Below are positions 21,476 through 30,859 of a stretch of DNA of 64,000 bases, piece after piece. The notes under the pieces are model-generated. The model was given only the letters and a program-made list of their open reading frames with translations, was not told where the DNA came from and searched no databases. The position numbers and the translations under genes are program-made. The stretch comes from Mycolicibacterium peregrinum (GTDB lineage Bacteria > Actinomycetota > Actinomycetes > Mycobacteriales > Mycobacteriaceae): assembly GCF_001665625.1 (NCBI RefSeq), contig NZ_LZSY01000110.1:167875-231874 (forward strand), read 5' to 3'. Position 1 is the stretch's first letter, and the number at the start of each line of letters is the position of its first letter.

Positions 21476-21919
21476 ATGACAGAAGCAGGCCAGTCAGCTC
21501 AGTTCACGAAGGATGTCAGGGCCGCACCGGAAGATGCGGCGCTGATACGCCGCGAGTTCTCCAGTTGGCTGAGCACGCATCTCATGCTCGATCCCACCAA
21601 GGCCAGCGATGTGGTCCTGGCCGTGAACGAGGCGCTGGCCAACGCCGCGGAATTCGCGTATGTCGATGCCTCGGCGCCCGGGTTGATGCACGTGCGGGCC
21701 GATTACGACGGGGACAAGGCGGTACTCACCGTCACCGTCGCCGATGAGGGCGTGTGGCGGATCGCCGAGACAGACCACAAGAACCCGGCCCGCGGTCGCG
21801 GTATCCCGTTGATGCGCGCGCTCACAGATCGAGCCGTCATCGACACGAACCACGAAGGCACCGAAGTCCGCCTTCAGTGGGATCAGATCGATCAGAACTG
21901 CGGAAGCCGCACCACCTGA
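21476..21919 (+). CDS. Anti-sigma factor serine kinase (RsbW/SpoIIAB-like HATPase)
   Basis: 147 residues, GHKL ATPase fold: VVLAVNEALANAAEFAY (N box), VTVADEGVWR (G1) and GRGIPLMRALTDRAVI (G2). It lacks transmembrane or sensor regions. It should phosphorylate the STAS protein encoded 34 bases upstream and hold a sigma factor inactive when that partner is phosphorylated. Its last 28 bases overlap the end of the oppositely transcribed response regulator gene, an unusually tight convergent arrangement. Confidence 0.92.
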   Translation: MTEAGQSAQFTKDVRAAPEDAALIRREFSSWLSTHLMLDPTKASDVVLAVNEALANAAEFAYVDASAPGLMHVRADYDGDKAVLTVTVADEGVWRIAETDHKNPARGRGIPLMRALTDRAVIDTNHEGTEVRLQWDQIDQNCGSRTT

Positions 21920-22335
21920 ACGAAGAACTCGTCGATCTGACGGACCGCACTCATGAACTGGTCCAGGTCGACGGGCTTGGTGACGTAGGCGTTGGCGTGC
22001 AGCTTGTAGCTGCGGAGGATGTCCTCCTCGGCTGACGACGTGGTCAGCACCACGATCGGGATGTGGCACAGTTCGACGTCCGACTTGATCTTCTCCAACA
22101 ACTGTCTGCCGTCGTATTTCGGCAGGTTCAGGTCGAGCAGGATCAGATCCGGGCGCGGCGCACCTTCGAACGCGCCGCGCCGATACAGAAAGTCCAGGCC
22201 TTCCTCGCCATCGCGGGCAACGTGCAGGTTGTTCTTGATCTTGTTGTGCTCGAAGGCTTCCCGGGTGATGAGCTCGTCACCGGGATCGTCTTCGACCAAC
22301 AGGATGTCAATGGCTCGGTTGACGGATGAGGTCAC
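21892..22335 (-). CDS. Single-domain response regulator (Rcp1/CheY-like)
   Basis: 147 residues from GTG 22335, which overlaps the histidine kinase stop (GTGA) and has AGGAAG upstream. Receiver domain only: acidic pair VEDDPGD, phospho-acceptor Asp68 in LILLDLNLPKYDG, Thr/Ser VVLTTSS and Lys VTKPVD. There is no output domain, so it probably relays phosphate or acts by protein contact. The extended LPKYDGRQLLEKIK segment is the form often paired with CHASE3 or phytochrome-type kinases. Translational coupling to the kinase gene makes that the likely partner. Confidence 0.93.
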   Translation of the reverse strand: MTSSVNRAIDILLVEDDPGDELITREAFEHNKIKNNLHVARDGEEGLDFLYRRGAFEGAPRPDLILLDLNLPKYDGRQLLEKIKSDVELCHIPIVVLTTSSAEEDILRSYKLHANAYVTKPVDLDQFMSAVRQIDEFFVQVVRLPQF

Positions 22336-23909
22336 TTGGAACTTCCTTCCAACTGGGCTTCCGGCACGACGTCGGGCACGGTCGTGGGCGTGACGGGCAG
22401 GGTGAACATGAACCGGGTTCCGGGCGAGTACGACGTGTCGATCCAGATGGATCCGCCGTGGTGCTCGACGATCTTCTTGCACAACGCGAGCCCGATACCG
22501 GTGCCACTGAAGGCGTCACGTCCGTGCAGGCGTTGGAATATGACGAACACCTTGTCCACGAACTCCTCGCCGATGCCGATTCCATTGTCCGAAACACTGA
22601 ATACCCAGTTCTCTGCCAGTTCACCGGTACCCGGCCGGCAGTCGATGACGATCCGGGGCACAACCCCCTCGCGACGGAACTTCACCGCGTTTCCGATCAG
22701 GTTCTGCCACAGCATGGTCATGAGTGTGGGATCACCGTCTATCTGCGGCAACGGCTCGTCCGGTCGCTCGATCTCGGCACCCGACTCCCCGACGGAGGCG
22801 GCCAGGTTCTTCAGCGCGCTGTCGAGTGCGTCGTCGAGGTTCACCTCGGCATGGGTGGCGTTGAGCCGGCCCACCCGCGAGAACGTCAGTAGATCGTTGA
22901 TCAGTACCTGCATGCGCTTGGCCCCGTCGACAGCGAAGCCGATGTACTCGGCCCCCCGCTCGTCCAGTTTGTCGCCGTAGCGCTTCTCCAGCAGCTGACA
23001 GAACGAGGCGACCTTGCGCAACGGTTCCTGGAGATCATGCGATGCCACATACGCGAACTGCTCCAGTTCGGCATTGGACCGGCGCAGTTCATCTGCCTGC
23101 TGATCGAGGGCATCCTTGGCGGACTGCGACGCGTCGAGTTCTTCGACGATCCGCTGGCGCATGTCCTCGACATCGGCTGCGATCGCCCGAATGTCCTTGG
23201 GGCCCTGCGGGACGATGCGTTGCGCGAAGTTGCCCTCGGTGATCCTGCGGCACGAGGCGGCAAGCGCGGTCAGTGGCCCGGTGACGGCGCTGCGCACCAG
23301 CACGGTCATCAGAACCGCCATGGCGAAGAACGCCGCGATCATCGCGATCACCACGCCGTTGCGCCAGGCCCGGACGTGGTCCAGCTCGTCGACGCTGGCC
23401 TGCCTGGCCTGACTGAGGTTGGCGTTCTGCACGTCGAAAAGTTCGCGCAGTCCGTCGAATGCAGCCCTGCCGCGATCTGCGGTGCGGGGGTCGACAACCG
23501 CGGGCCGACCCACCTGGACGCCGGCGATGAGCGGCTCTGCATAGTTGGCCCGCCAGGCTGCCGCCGCAGTCTCGATCGAAGCGAGATCGGCCAGCAGGCC
23601 GTCGTGACCGGCCAGGTAACCGCGGATATCCGCTGCCGCAGCCGATTCCGCACCCTGTCCGTCGCCGTAGGGATCGAGGAACCGAGGGTCTGCGGCGATG
23701 GCGTATCCGCGCACAGCCGTCTCCTGATCCCGCAGCGCCGCCTGCAGTTGATACGCCGCAACCCGGGCGGGCTGAATGTTGTCGATGAGCTCTCGCGACA
23801 CGGCGTCGGTTCGGGCCACCAGCGCGATGCCCGCGATCGCACCGGTCAGGACGATCACGCACATCGCCGACACCAGCAGGTTCTGCCAACCTTGCACCGT
23901 GAGCTTCAT
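22332..23909 (-). CDS. Sensor histidine kinase with CHASE3-like extracellular domain
   Basis: 525 residues. Helix 1 (~11-32), an extracytoplasmic four-helix CHASE3-like domain (residues ~40-180, RELIDNIQPARVAAYQLQAA, ALRDQETAVRGYAI), helix 2 (~185-207), HAMP (~208-260) and a coiled coil follow. Then comes HisKA with phospho-acceptor His291 in ASHDLQEPLRK, and a HATPase with N box WQNLIGNAVKFRR and G boxes VSDNGIGIG and GTGIGLALCKKIVEHHGG. Its stop overlaps the response regulator start, and its own start overlaps the phosphatase gene. The layout suggests the kinase feeds the receiver domains on both sides. Ligand unknown. Confidence 0.95.
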   Translation of the reverse strand: MKLTVQGWQNLLVSAMCVIVLTGAIAGIALVARTDAVSRELIDNIQPARVAAYQLQAALRDQETAVRGYAIAADPRFLDPYGDGQGAESAAAADIRGYLAGHDGLLADLASIETAAAAWRANYAEPLIAGVQVGRPAVVDPRTADRGRAAFDGLRELFDVQNANLSQARQASVDELDHVRAWRNGVVIAMIAAFFAMAVLMTVLVRSAVTGPLTALAASCRRITEGNFAQRIVPQGPKDIRAIAADVEDMRQRIVEELDASQSAKDALDQQADELRRSNAELEQFAYVASHDLQEPLRKVASFCQLLEKRYGDKLDERGAEYIGFAVDGAKRMQVLINDLLTFSRVGRLNATHAEVNLDDALDSALKNLAASVGESGAEIERPDEPLPQIDGDPTLMTMLWQNLIGNAVKFRREGVVPRIVIDCRPGTGELAENWVFSVSDNGIGIGEEFVDKVFVIFQRLHGRDAFSGTGIGLALCKKIVEHHGGSIWIDTSYSPGTRFMFTLPVTPTTVPDVVPEAQLEGSSK

Positions 23910-25117
23910 ACCGACGAACGCTCCACTCTGATCATCGCGATGTCATCGCTGAGACCGCCGTGCGGCCGCGCGCGGGATTCGACCTCGGCGACCAGTGCAC
24001 CGACGAAGTCGCGCCCGGGTAGCGCCGCAAGCGAATTGGCCAACTCGAGCAATCCTCCTTCGCCCAGACGTGCGCCGCCGGGGCCGGCATGTCCCTCGAA
24101 CAATCCGTCGGTGAGCAGTAGCAGACCATGCTGTTCTGGCAGTGCCAGTCGGTTGACGGGCCACTCTCTTGCGCCGAGACCCAGCGCCGAACCCGCCTCC
24201 GGTTCGATCCACTGCACGGCGTCGGGACCATGCGCGAGCAGGCCGGGGTGACCGGCACGCACCACGTCGTATTCCCCGCTGTCGGGATCGAGCGCCACGC
24301 TGAGCAAGGTTGCGAAGATCCCCGGACCTGGACGCTCGGTGGTGAGCACGCGGTCCAACTGACGCATCCGCTCGTTTCCCCGCAGGCCTGCGAATGTCAG
24401 TGCACGCCAACCGATGCGCAGCGCCACCCCCAATGCGGCCTCATCCGGTCCATGTCCGGCCACATCGCCCATCATCACGTGCACCGTCCGGTCCGGCGTT
24501 TGGACGATGTCGTAGAAATCACCACCCAGCAAGGCGTCGCGGCGGCTCGGCAGCGAGTGCGTGACGACCTCGACACCCGGTTCTTCCAACAGCAGTGGTG
24601 ACGGCAACAGGCCACGCTCCAGGCGCGCGTTCTCCCGTTCCCGCAGTCGGCTCGCGTGCAGGTCCACCGCGGTCAACTCGGCGCGTTTGCGCTCGATGGA
24701 GTACACGACGGCCCGCCGCAGCATCTCCGGGTCGACACGGCCCTTCACGAGATAGTCCTGCGCTCCCGAAGCGACCGCCGAGACGCCGAAGTGCTCGTCG
24801 TTCAGGCCGGTGAGCACGATGATCGGGATCGCCGGATCAAGCTTGCCCAACCGGTGCAGCGCATCGATGCCGTCCGCGTCGGGAAGGTTCAGGTCGAGCA
24901 ACACACAGTCGGGGCGGGACTCGATCAATGACCGCTCGGCAGCCGACATGGACTGCACCCAAGCCAGGTCGATGTCGGCGGTGCCGGCCACGTCGGCGAT
25001 CTGCTCTTCGACCAACAACGCATCGCCCCGGTCGTCCTCGACCAGCAACAGCGATAATCGCCGCCCTGGAGCGGGACCGGCGAGTGTGACTGAGGGGTAG
25101 GTCTGCTCCGCGCGCAT
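23906..25117 (-). CDS. Receiver-PP2C (SpoIIE/RsbU-type) serine phosphatase
   Basis: 403 residues from ATG 25117 with GAAGGA nine bases upstream; a GTG at 25138 is an alternative. The receiver domain (~20-140) has VEDDRGD and phospho-acceptor Asp75 in VLLDLNLPDADG, then a coiled linker. The phosphatase (~170-400) has the metal-binding motifs GGDFYDIV, MMGDVAGHGPDEA, LLLTDGLFEG and LSDDIAMI. It should dephosphorylate STAS anti-anti-sigma proteins, so it closes the loop between the two-component signal and the RsbV/RsbW pair encoded at 21080-21919. It is first in the minus-strand three-gene operon. Confidence 0.94.
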   Translation of the reverse strand: MRAEQTYPSVTLAGPAPGRRLSLLLVEDDRGDALLVEEQIADVAGTADIDLAWVQSMSAAERSLIESRPDCVLLDLNLPDADGIDALHRLGKLDPAIPIIVLTGLNDEHFGVSAVASGAQDYLVKGRVDPEMLRRAVVYSIERKRAELTAVDLHASRLRERENARLERGLLPSPLLLEEPGVEVVTHSLPSRRDALLGGDFYDIVQTPDRTVHVMMGDVAGHGPDEAALGVALRIGWRALTFAGLRGNERMRQLDRVLTTERPGPGIFATLLSVALDPDSGEYDVVRAGHPGLLAHGPDAVQWIEPEAGSALGLGAREWPVNRLALPEQHGLLLLTDGLFEGHAGPGGARLGEGGLLELANSLAALPGRDFVGALVAEVESRARPHGGLSDDIAMIRVERSSV

Positions 25118-25243
25118 GGGGTCACGTCCTTCACTCACTGAGGCCACCCGGTCGCGCTGACCTCTGCTTTAGTGACGACGTTGTTGAGAATACCTAGACG
25201 TACGCGTCAATTCCCCGGCAGTCGACCGATTGCGGGCTCGAGA

Positions 25244-25663
25244 TCAGGAGGCTCGCGCCTGTGAGCGCAGCTCCAGCCGGCGCAGCACGTCATCGCCCAG
25301 CACCCGCGGATCCTGATCGGGCCCGGCCGCGATCAGGGTGACCCCGTCGGCCACCTCGGCCGCCTCGATGTCCGCGATCAGGCCGGCCAGGCCGTCAACT
25401 GTCCCGATGTAGCGCACCTGCGCCTCGGGACCGGCCGGCTCGTGCCATCTGTGCGCCGAGCGGTAGGCGGAGCTGAACTCTCCCGCCACCGCGACCGTGA
25501 CGTCGAGGATCACCGAGACGTCATCGTCCTCCGACTTGAGACCGGACCGGATCCGGCGCGCCTGCGCCAGGTCGGGCGCGGAGATCCGCGCCGTCGGCGC
25601 CCCACCGTCGGTCAGTTCGGTCCACGCCTCGGCATCCGCCACGAATATCCGCACCCCGGCCAC
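25244..25663 (-). CDS. Conserved hypothetical protein, LLM-oxidoreductase C-terminus-like
   Basis: 139 residues from GTG 25663. No signal peptide or membrane segment. The second half (YIGTVDGLAGLIADIEAAEV, ADGVTLIAAGPDQDPRVLGD) resembles the C-terminal part of luciferase-like monooxygenases, but the flavin-binding barrel is absent, so this is at most a fragment-like domain. Codon usage looks normal for the window. It stands alone between the phosphatase and TerC genes. No function is proposed. Confidence 0.6.
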   Translation of the reverse strand: MAGVRIFVADAEAWTELTDGGAPTARISAPDLAQARRIRSGLKSEDDDVSVILDVTVAVAGEFSSAYRSAHRWHEPAGPEAQVRYIGTVDGLAGLIADIEAAEVADGVTLIAAGPDQDPRVLGDDVLRRLELRSQARAS

Positions 25664-25718
25664 GCTAAGTGCAAATATCGCACCTACACAGAGTTACGTT
25701 CAGCCGGAATCCAAGGGA

Positions 25719-26687
25719 CTACCGCGCGTCACGCACCCGGGTCTTGTACAGACTCGCGGCGGTGGTGATGGCCAGCGTCACGATGATCACACCGAGGCTG
25801 GCCAGCGTCGGGATCTCCGGGACGTGCACCGGCTCGCCGCCGTTGATGAACGGCAGCTCGTTCTCGTGCAGCGCGTGCAGCACCAGCTTGACGCCGATGA
25901 AGGCCAGGATGAACGCTAGTCCCTGCGACAGGTAGACGAGCCGCTTGAGCAGGTCACCGAGCAGGAAGTACAGCTGCCGCAGTCCCATCAGGGCGAACAC
26001 GTTGGCCGTGAACACCAGGTAGGGCTCCTGGGTGAGGCCGTAGATCGCCGGGATGGAGTCCAGCGCGAACAGCAGATCGGTGGTGCCCAGAGCGACGATC
26101 ACGAGGAACATCGGCGTCATCAGCCGCTTGCCATTGTCGTGCACCCACAGCTTCAGGCCGTCCCACTGGTCCGTGGTACGCAGGTGTTTGCGGGCGAACC
26201 GCACCACCCCGTTGTCGCCGTCGTCGTCGTGGTCGGTGTCCCGGACCAGGTTGATCGCGGTGTACACCAGGAACGCGCCGAAGATGTAGAACACCCAGGA
26301 GAACTCGTTGATCGCGACCGCGCCGAGCGCGATGAAGATGCCGCGGAAGATCAGCGCCAGGATGATGCCGACCAGCAGGGCCTGCTGCTGGTAGATCCTC
26401 GGCACCTTGAAGCTGGCCATGATGATCAAGAAGATGAACAGGTTGTCGACCGACAGGCTGTATTCGGTGAGCCACCCGGCGAAGAACTCCAGCCCGAACT
26501 GGTGGCCGTGGAAGTACCAGACCCACACACCGAACGCCACCGCCATGCCGATGTAGATCGACAGGTACGTCGCGGTCTCCCGCGTGGTGGGTTCGTGGGG
26601 GCGTCGCCCGATCACGACGACATCGAACAGCAGAACGGCGATCGTCACCGCCAGGGTGATGATCCATTCCAGCTGAGTTACCTGCAT
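25719..26687 (-). CDS. TerC-family integral membrane protein (probable Mn2+ exporter)
   Basis: 322 residues from ATG 26687, placed by the GGAGG at 26695-26699. About nine hydrophobic helices; the family's acidic intramembrane motifs are present: TEYSLSVDNLFIFLIIM and TTDLLFALDSIPAIYGLT, with Asp and Asn residues inside helices that are thought to bind metal. TerC proteins (Alx, MeeF/MeeY) are linked to manganese export and metalation of exported enzymes. The upstream leader looks like a yybP-ykoY manganese riboswitch, which supports a manganese role. It is transcribed divergently from the Pls-type synthetase. Confidence 0.93.
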   Translation of the reverse strand: MQVTQLEWIITLAVTIAVLLFDVVVIGRRPHEPTTRETATYLSIYIGMAVAFGVWVWYFHGHQFGLEFFAGWLTEYSLSVDNLFIFLIIMASFKVPRIYQQQALLVGIILALIFRGIFIALGAVAINEFSWVFYIFGAFLVYTAINLVRDTDHDDDGDNGVVRFARKHLRTTDQWDGLKLWVHDNGKRLMTPMFLVIVALGTTDLLFALDSIPAIYGLTQEPYLVFTANVFALMGLRQLYFLLGDLLKRLVYLSQGLAFILAFIGVKLVLHALHENELPFINGGEPVHVPEIPTLASLGVIIVTLAITTAASLYKTRVRDAR

Positions 26688-26694
26688 CGAGAAT

Positions 26695-26825
26695 CCTCCG
26701 GTCGTCAAAACGCCGGAGGTCTCTTCCACCGGCTACCCGCACCGGCCCGCGACACCGATCGATCATTTGACGACCGACGTGATGACGACATCGCAGCGAA
26801 GGAATACTCCCCTCCGCCGACCAGT
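26695..26825 (-). promoter_or_regulatory. Probable yybP-ykoY (Mn2+) riboswitch with ribosome-site-sequestering hairpin
   Basis: In the TerC mRNA (reverse strand) the leader carries GGAGGGGAGTATTCC (26815-26801), then TGTCGTCATCACG, and later GAAGAGACCTCC (26726-26715). These match the two conserved strands of the yybP-ykoY aptamer (GGGGAGUA and AGAGACC) that pair as P1 through GGAGG (26815-26811) and CCTCC (26719-26715). The same CCTCCGG (26719-26713) can instead pair with CCGGAGG (26701-26695), whose GGAGG is the ribosome site seven bases before the ATG. Metal binding should favour P1 and free the ribosome site, so it is an ON switch. Read by eye; not yet scored with a covariance model. Confidence 0.8.
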
Positions 26826-26914
26826 CTGCCTGACGGACCCCACGAATCGAAATCGAACCGGCACGCCGCACCGACCGGCGAGCCGTCTCGACGCGGGCTT
26901 AGTAGTTTGTACTC

Positions 26915-29900
26915 GTGACAGCTGCCGCCAGTGCACACGAGATTCCACCGCAGTACGTGCTATCCCCACTGGCCCCCGAGCCACGCACACTCGTCGACAT
27001 CCTCAACGACACCGCCAGGCGTTTTCCCGATGCGCCGGCCCTCGATGACGGTTCCGTACAACTCACCTACTCCGAGCTCATCGCCGATGTCTCCGACAGC
27101 GTGGCCTGGTTGGCGGCACGCGGTATCGGCCGCGGCGACAAGCTCGGAATCCGGATGCCCTCGGGCAGCTATGCGCTGTATGTGGCGATCCTGTCGGTGC
27201 TGGCCTGCGGTGCCGCCTACGTCCCGGTGGACGCCGACGACCCCGACGAACGGGCCGAGCTGGTGTTCGGCGAGGCCAACGTGGTCGGGGTGATCACCGA
27301 GGCCGGCCTGGTCCGCGGGCCTGGATCGTCGCGCGGCTGGCGCGCCGCCGAGCCACTCGGGCGCGACGACGCCTGGATCATCTTCACCTCGGGCTCGACC
27401 GGCACCCCGAAAGGTGTGGCCGTCACCCACCGCAGCGCCGCCGCATTCGTCGATGCCGAAGCGCGAATGTTCCTGCAGGACAACCCGATTGGCCCCAGCG
27501 ACCGGGTATTGGCCGGGCTGTCGGTGGCCTTCGACGCCTCGTGCGAGGAGATGTGGCTGGCCTGGCGGCACGGCGCCTGCCTTGTGCCCGCCCCGCGGTC
27601 GTTGGTGCGCAGCGGCATGGATCTGGGCCCGTGGCTGGTCAGCCGCGACATCACCGTGGTGTCCACGGTGCCGACGCTGGCGGCGCTGTGGCCGGCGGAG
27701 GCGCTGGAAGCCGTCCGGTTGTTGATCTTCGGTGGCGAGGCCTGCCCGCCTGAGCTGGCCGCCCGTTTGGCAGTCGACGGCCGCGAGGTGTGGAACACCT
27801 ACGGCCCCACCGAGGCGACCGTGGTGGCCTGCGCCGCGCAGCTCGACGGCCAGGGCCCGGTCAGCATCGGCCTGCCGCTGGCGGGCTGGGACCTGGCGGT
27901 GGTGGACAAGGACAGCTTGCCGGTGGCGGTCGGTGAGGTCGGCGAACTCGTGATCGGCGGCGTCGGCCTGGCCCGCTACCTCGATCCGGAGAAGGACGCC
28001 GAAAAGTACGCCCCGATGCCGACGCTCGGCTGGAACCGGGCCTACCGCAGTGGCGACCTGGTCCGTCTGGAGAACGACGGCCTGTACTTCCAGGGCCGGG
28101 CCGATGACCAGGTGAAGGTCGGCGGCCGCCGCATCGAACTGGGTGAGGTCGACAACGCGCTGGTGCACCTGCCCGGTGTGAGCGGCGGCGCGGCCGCGGT
28201 CCGCAAGACCGCCAGCGGCACCCCGTTGCTCGTCGGCTACATCGCCAGCACCGATCCCGACTTCGACCTCGGCGCGGCCCGGGTGGCGCTGTCAGAGTCG
28301 CTGCCGGCCGCGCTGGTGCCCCGCCTGGTGCTGCTCGACGAACTCCCGACCCGCACGTCGGGCAAGGTGGACCGCAATGCACTGCCGTGGCCGCCGCCGG
28401 GCGGTGCCGATCAGGACGCCCCCGAGCTCGACGGCACCATGGGCTGGTTGGCCGGGTTGTGGCGCGACGTTCTCGGTACGGCGGTCGAAGGACCGGAAGC
28501 CGACTTCATCGCCCTGGGCGGCGGCTCCCTGTCCGCCGCGCAGCTGGTCGCCGCACTACGCCAGCGCTACCCGCTGGTGACCGTCGCCGACCTCTACGAC
28601 CATCCCCGGCTCGGCTCACTCGCCGGCTATCTCGACGAACTCAAACCCCCGCCGGCGATCCAAACCCGCGAGGTCAAGCCGACCCCGCTGCTGACTCAGG
28701 CCGCACAGGTCGCACTGTCGCTGCCGTTGGCCACCCTCACCGGAATGCAGTGGGTGGTCTGGCTGGCACTGCTGAACAACGTCGCCGCCGTCTCGGGGAT
28801 CTTGCCGTGGGCGCATCCGCTCAGCTGGTGGTGGGTGTTGGCCGGGTTCCTGCTGTTCGTCACGCCACTGGGCCGCATGGGCATCGCGGTGCTGTTCGCC
28901 CGGATGCTGCTCGGCGGGCTTGAGCCCGGCACCTACCGCCGCGGCGGCCCGGTCCATCTACGGGTCTGGATCGCCGAGCGACTGGCCGATGCCAGCGGCG
29001 CCGAGAACCTGGCCGGGGCACCGTGGATGGTCTACTACGCCCGCGCCCTGGGCAACACCGTCGGCAAGGGCGTCGACATGCACTCGGCACCGCCGGTCAC
29101 CGGCATGCTCAAGATCGGTCACCGCGCCTCGGTCGAACCCGAGGTGGACCTCACCGGGCACTGGATCGACGGCGACCTGTTCCACGTCGGGCCCGTGACG
29201 ATCGGCAACGACGCCACGATCGGCGCCCGCACCACGCTGTTACCCGGGGCCAGCATCGGCAAGAACGCCGATGTCGCGCCCGGCTCGGCAGTGACCGGCA
29301 AGGTCAAGAACGGGCAGTTCTGGAAGGGCTCACCCGCGGTGAAATCGGGCAAGGCCCGCCACCCGTGGCCCGATCACCGGCCGGGACGCGCCCCGCTGTG
29401 GGTCGGGGTGTACGGGGTGTCCTCGCTGCTGCTGGCCGGCCTGCCGCTGCTGGCCCTGGCCGCAGGCCTCGCGGTGATCGTCTGGGGCATACACGGCACC
29501 GCCTCACCGGCCGACGCGCTGCTGCCCGCACTGGCATGGACGCCGGCCGCCGCCGCGGTGGCACTACTGACCTACGCCGCGCTGACCGTGATCGGGGTGC
29601 GCATCCTCTCGGTGCGACTGTCCGAGGGCTACCACCCCGTGCGCAGCCGCGTGGGCTGGCAGCTGTGGACCACCGAACGCCTGATGGACGCCGCCCGCAA
29701 CTACCTTTTCCCGATCTACGCCAGCCTGCTCACGCCGTGGTGGCTGCGCCTGCTCGGCGCGAAAGTCGGCAAGGACACCGAGATCTCGACCGCCCTGTTC
29801 ACCCCGAAGTTCACCGAGGTGCAGGACGGCGCGTTCCTCGCCGACGACACGATGGTGGCGTCCTACGAGCTGGGCGGCGGCTGGATCCACGTTGCCAAGG

Positions 29901-30859
29901 CGACGATCGGCAAGCGCGCCTTCCTCGGCAACTCCGGTATCACGCAGCCGGGCCGCAAGGTGCCCAATGACGGCCTGGTGGCCGTCCTGTCGGCCACGCC
30001 GCACAAGGCCAAGGCCGGCTCGTCGTGGCTGGGCAGCCCGCCGGTCCGGTTGCGCCGCAACGCCACCGCCGCCGACGCGCTCCGCACGTTCCACCCGTCT
30101 ACCCGGCTCAAGATCATGCGCTCGGCAGTGGAGACCTGCCGGTTGATCCCCGTGATCGTCACCTTCGCGATCGGCGTCGCGGTGCTGGGGGCGATGCAGG
30201 CCGTGACGATCCGGTTCGGTTTCCTGTGGACGGCGCTGACCGGGGGTCTGGTCCTGCTCGCCGCCGGCCTGCTGGCCGGGGCCATCGCCGTGATCGCAAA
30301 GTGGTTGGTGGTCGGCCGGATTCGCGCGGTCGAGCATCCCTTGTGGTCGTCGTTCGTCTGGCGCAACGAGGTGTCGGACACCTTCGTCGAAACCGTCGCC
30401 GCACCGTGGTTCGCCCGGGCCGCCAGCGGCACCCCGGTGATGAACCTGTGGCTGCGCGGACTGGGCGCCTCGATCGGGCGCGGCGTGTGGTGCGAAACCT
30501 ACTGGCTGCCCGAAGCCGATCTGGTGGCGCTGGGGACGGCGTCGACCGTCAATCGCGGCTGCGTGGTGCAGACCCACCTGTTCCACGATCGCATCATGCG
30601 ATTGGACAGCGTTGTGCTCGAAGAAGGTTCGACGCTGGGACCGCACTGTGTGGCGTTGCCCGCGGCCCGCCTGGGCGCCGGCGCCACGGTCGGGCCGGGG
30701 TCGCTGGTGATGCGGGGCGACGAGGTGCCACCGTCGACGCGCTGGCAGGGCAACCCGATCGCACCGTGGAACATGTTCGGTAAGAAACGCGGGGGCGACA
30801 AGGCCCCCGAGAAAAACGCGGACAAGACTGCGAAGAAGACAGAAGACCCGGCCGCGTGA
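26915..30859 (+). CDS. Pls/PosA-family single-module nonribosomal peptide synthetase (membrane-bound)
   Basis: 1314 residues from GTG 26915. Adenylation domain (~20-505) with A3 IFTSGSTGTPKGV, A4 AFDASCEEMWL, A5 NTYGPTEATVV, A7 YRSGDLVRL and A10 TRTSGKVDRNALP. The carrier domain has the phosphopantetheine Ser538 in LGGGSLSAAQLV. After that come paired hydrophobic segments alternating with three hexapeptide-repeat (LbH-like) domains (~730-800, ~945-1030, ~1150-1270), and a Lys-rich tail. This is the epsilon-poly-lysine synthetase (Pls) architecture, in which the C-terminal domains join amino acids repeatedly. The product here is unknown. It leads an operon with M1 peptidase and PpgS genes, so the product may be attached to or sorted with the cell envelope. 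Confidence 0.93.
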   Translation: MTAAASAHEIPPQYVLSPLAPEPRTLVDILNDTARRFPDAPALDDGSVQLTYSELIADVSDSVAWLAARGIGRGDKLGIRMPSGSYALYVAILSVLACGAAYVPVDADDPDERAELVFGEANVVGVITEAGLVRGPGSSRGWRAAEPLGRDDAWIIFTSGSTGTPKGVAVTHRSAAAFVDAEARMFLQDNPIGPSDRVLAGLSVAFDASCEEMWLAWRHGACLVPAPRSLVRSGMDLGPWLVSRDITVVSTVPTLAALWPAEALEAVRLLIFGGEACPPELAARLAVDGREVWNTYGPTEATVVACAAQLDGQGPVSIGLPLAGWDLAVVDKDSLPVAVGEVGELVIGGVGLARYLDPEKDAEKYAPMPTLGWNRAYRSGDLVRLENDGLYFQGRADDQVKVGGRRIELGEVDNALVHLPGVSGGAAAVRKTASGTPLLVGYIASTDPDFDLGAARVALSESLPAALVPRLVLLDELPTRTSGKVDRNALPWPPPGGADQDAPELDGTMGWLAGLWRDVLGTAVEGPEADFIALGGGSLSAAQLVAALRQRYPLVTVADLYDHPRLGSLAGYLDELKPPPAIQTREVKPTPLLTQAAQVALSLPLATLTGMQWVVWLALLNNVAAVSGILPWAHPLSWWWVLAGFLLFVTPLGRMGIAVLFARMLLGGLEPGTYRRGGPVHLRVWIAERLADASGAENLAGAPWMVYYARALGNTVGKGVDMHSAPPVTGMLKIGHRASVEPEVDLTGHWIDGDLFHVGPVTIGNDATIGARTTLLPGASIGKNADVAPGSAVTGKVKNGQFWKGSPAVKSGKARHPWPDHRPGRAPLWVGVYGVSSLLLAGLPLLALAAGLAVIVWGIHGTASPADALLPALAWTPAAAAVALLTYAALTVIGVRILSVRLSEGYHPVRSRVGWQLWTTERLMDAARNYLFPIYASLLTPWWLRLLGAKVGKDTEISTALFTPKFTEVQDGAFLADDTMVASYELGGGWIHVAKATIGKRAFLGNSGITQPGRKVPNDGLVAVLSATPHKAKAGSSWLGSPPVRLRRNATAADALRTFHPSTRLKIMRSAVETCRLIPVIVTFAIGVAVLGAMQAVTIRFGFLWTALTGGLVLLAAGLLAGAIAVIAKWLVVGRIRAVEHPLWSSFVWRNEVSDTFVETVAAPWFARAASGTPVMNLWLRGLGASIGRGVWCETYWLPEADLVALGTASTVNRGCVVQTHLFHDRIMRLDSVVLEEGSTLGPHCVALPAARLGAGATVGPGSLVMRGDEVPPSTRWQGNPIAPWNMFGKKRGGDKAPEKNADKTAKKTEDPAA

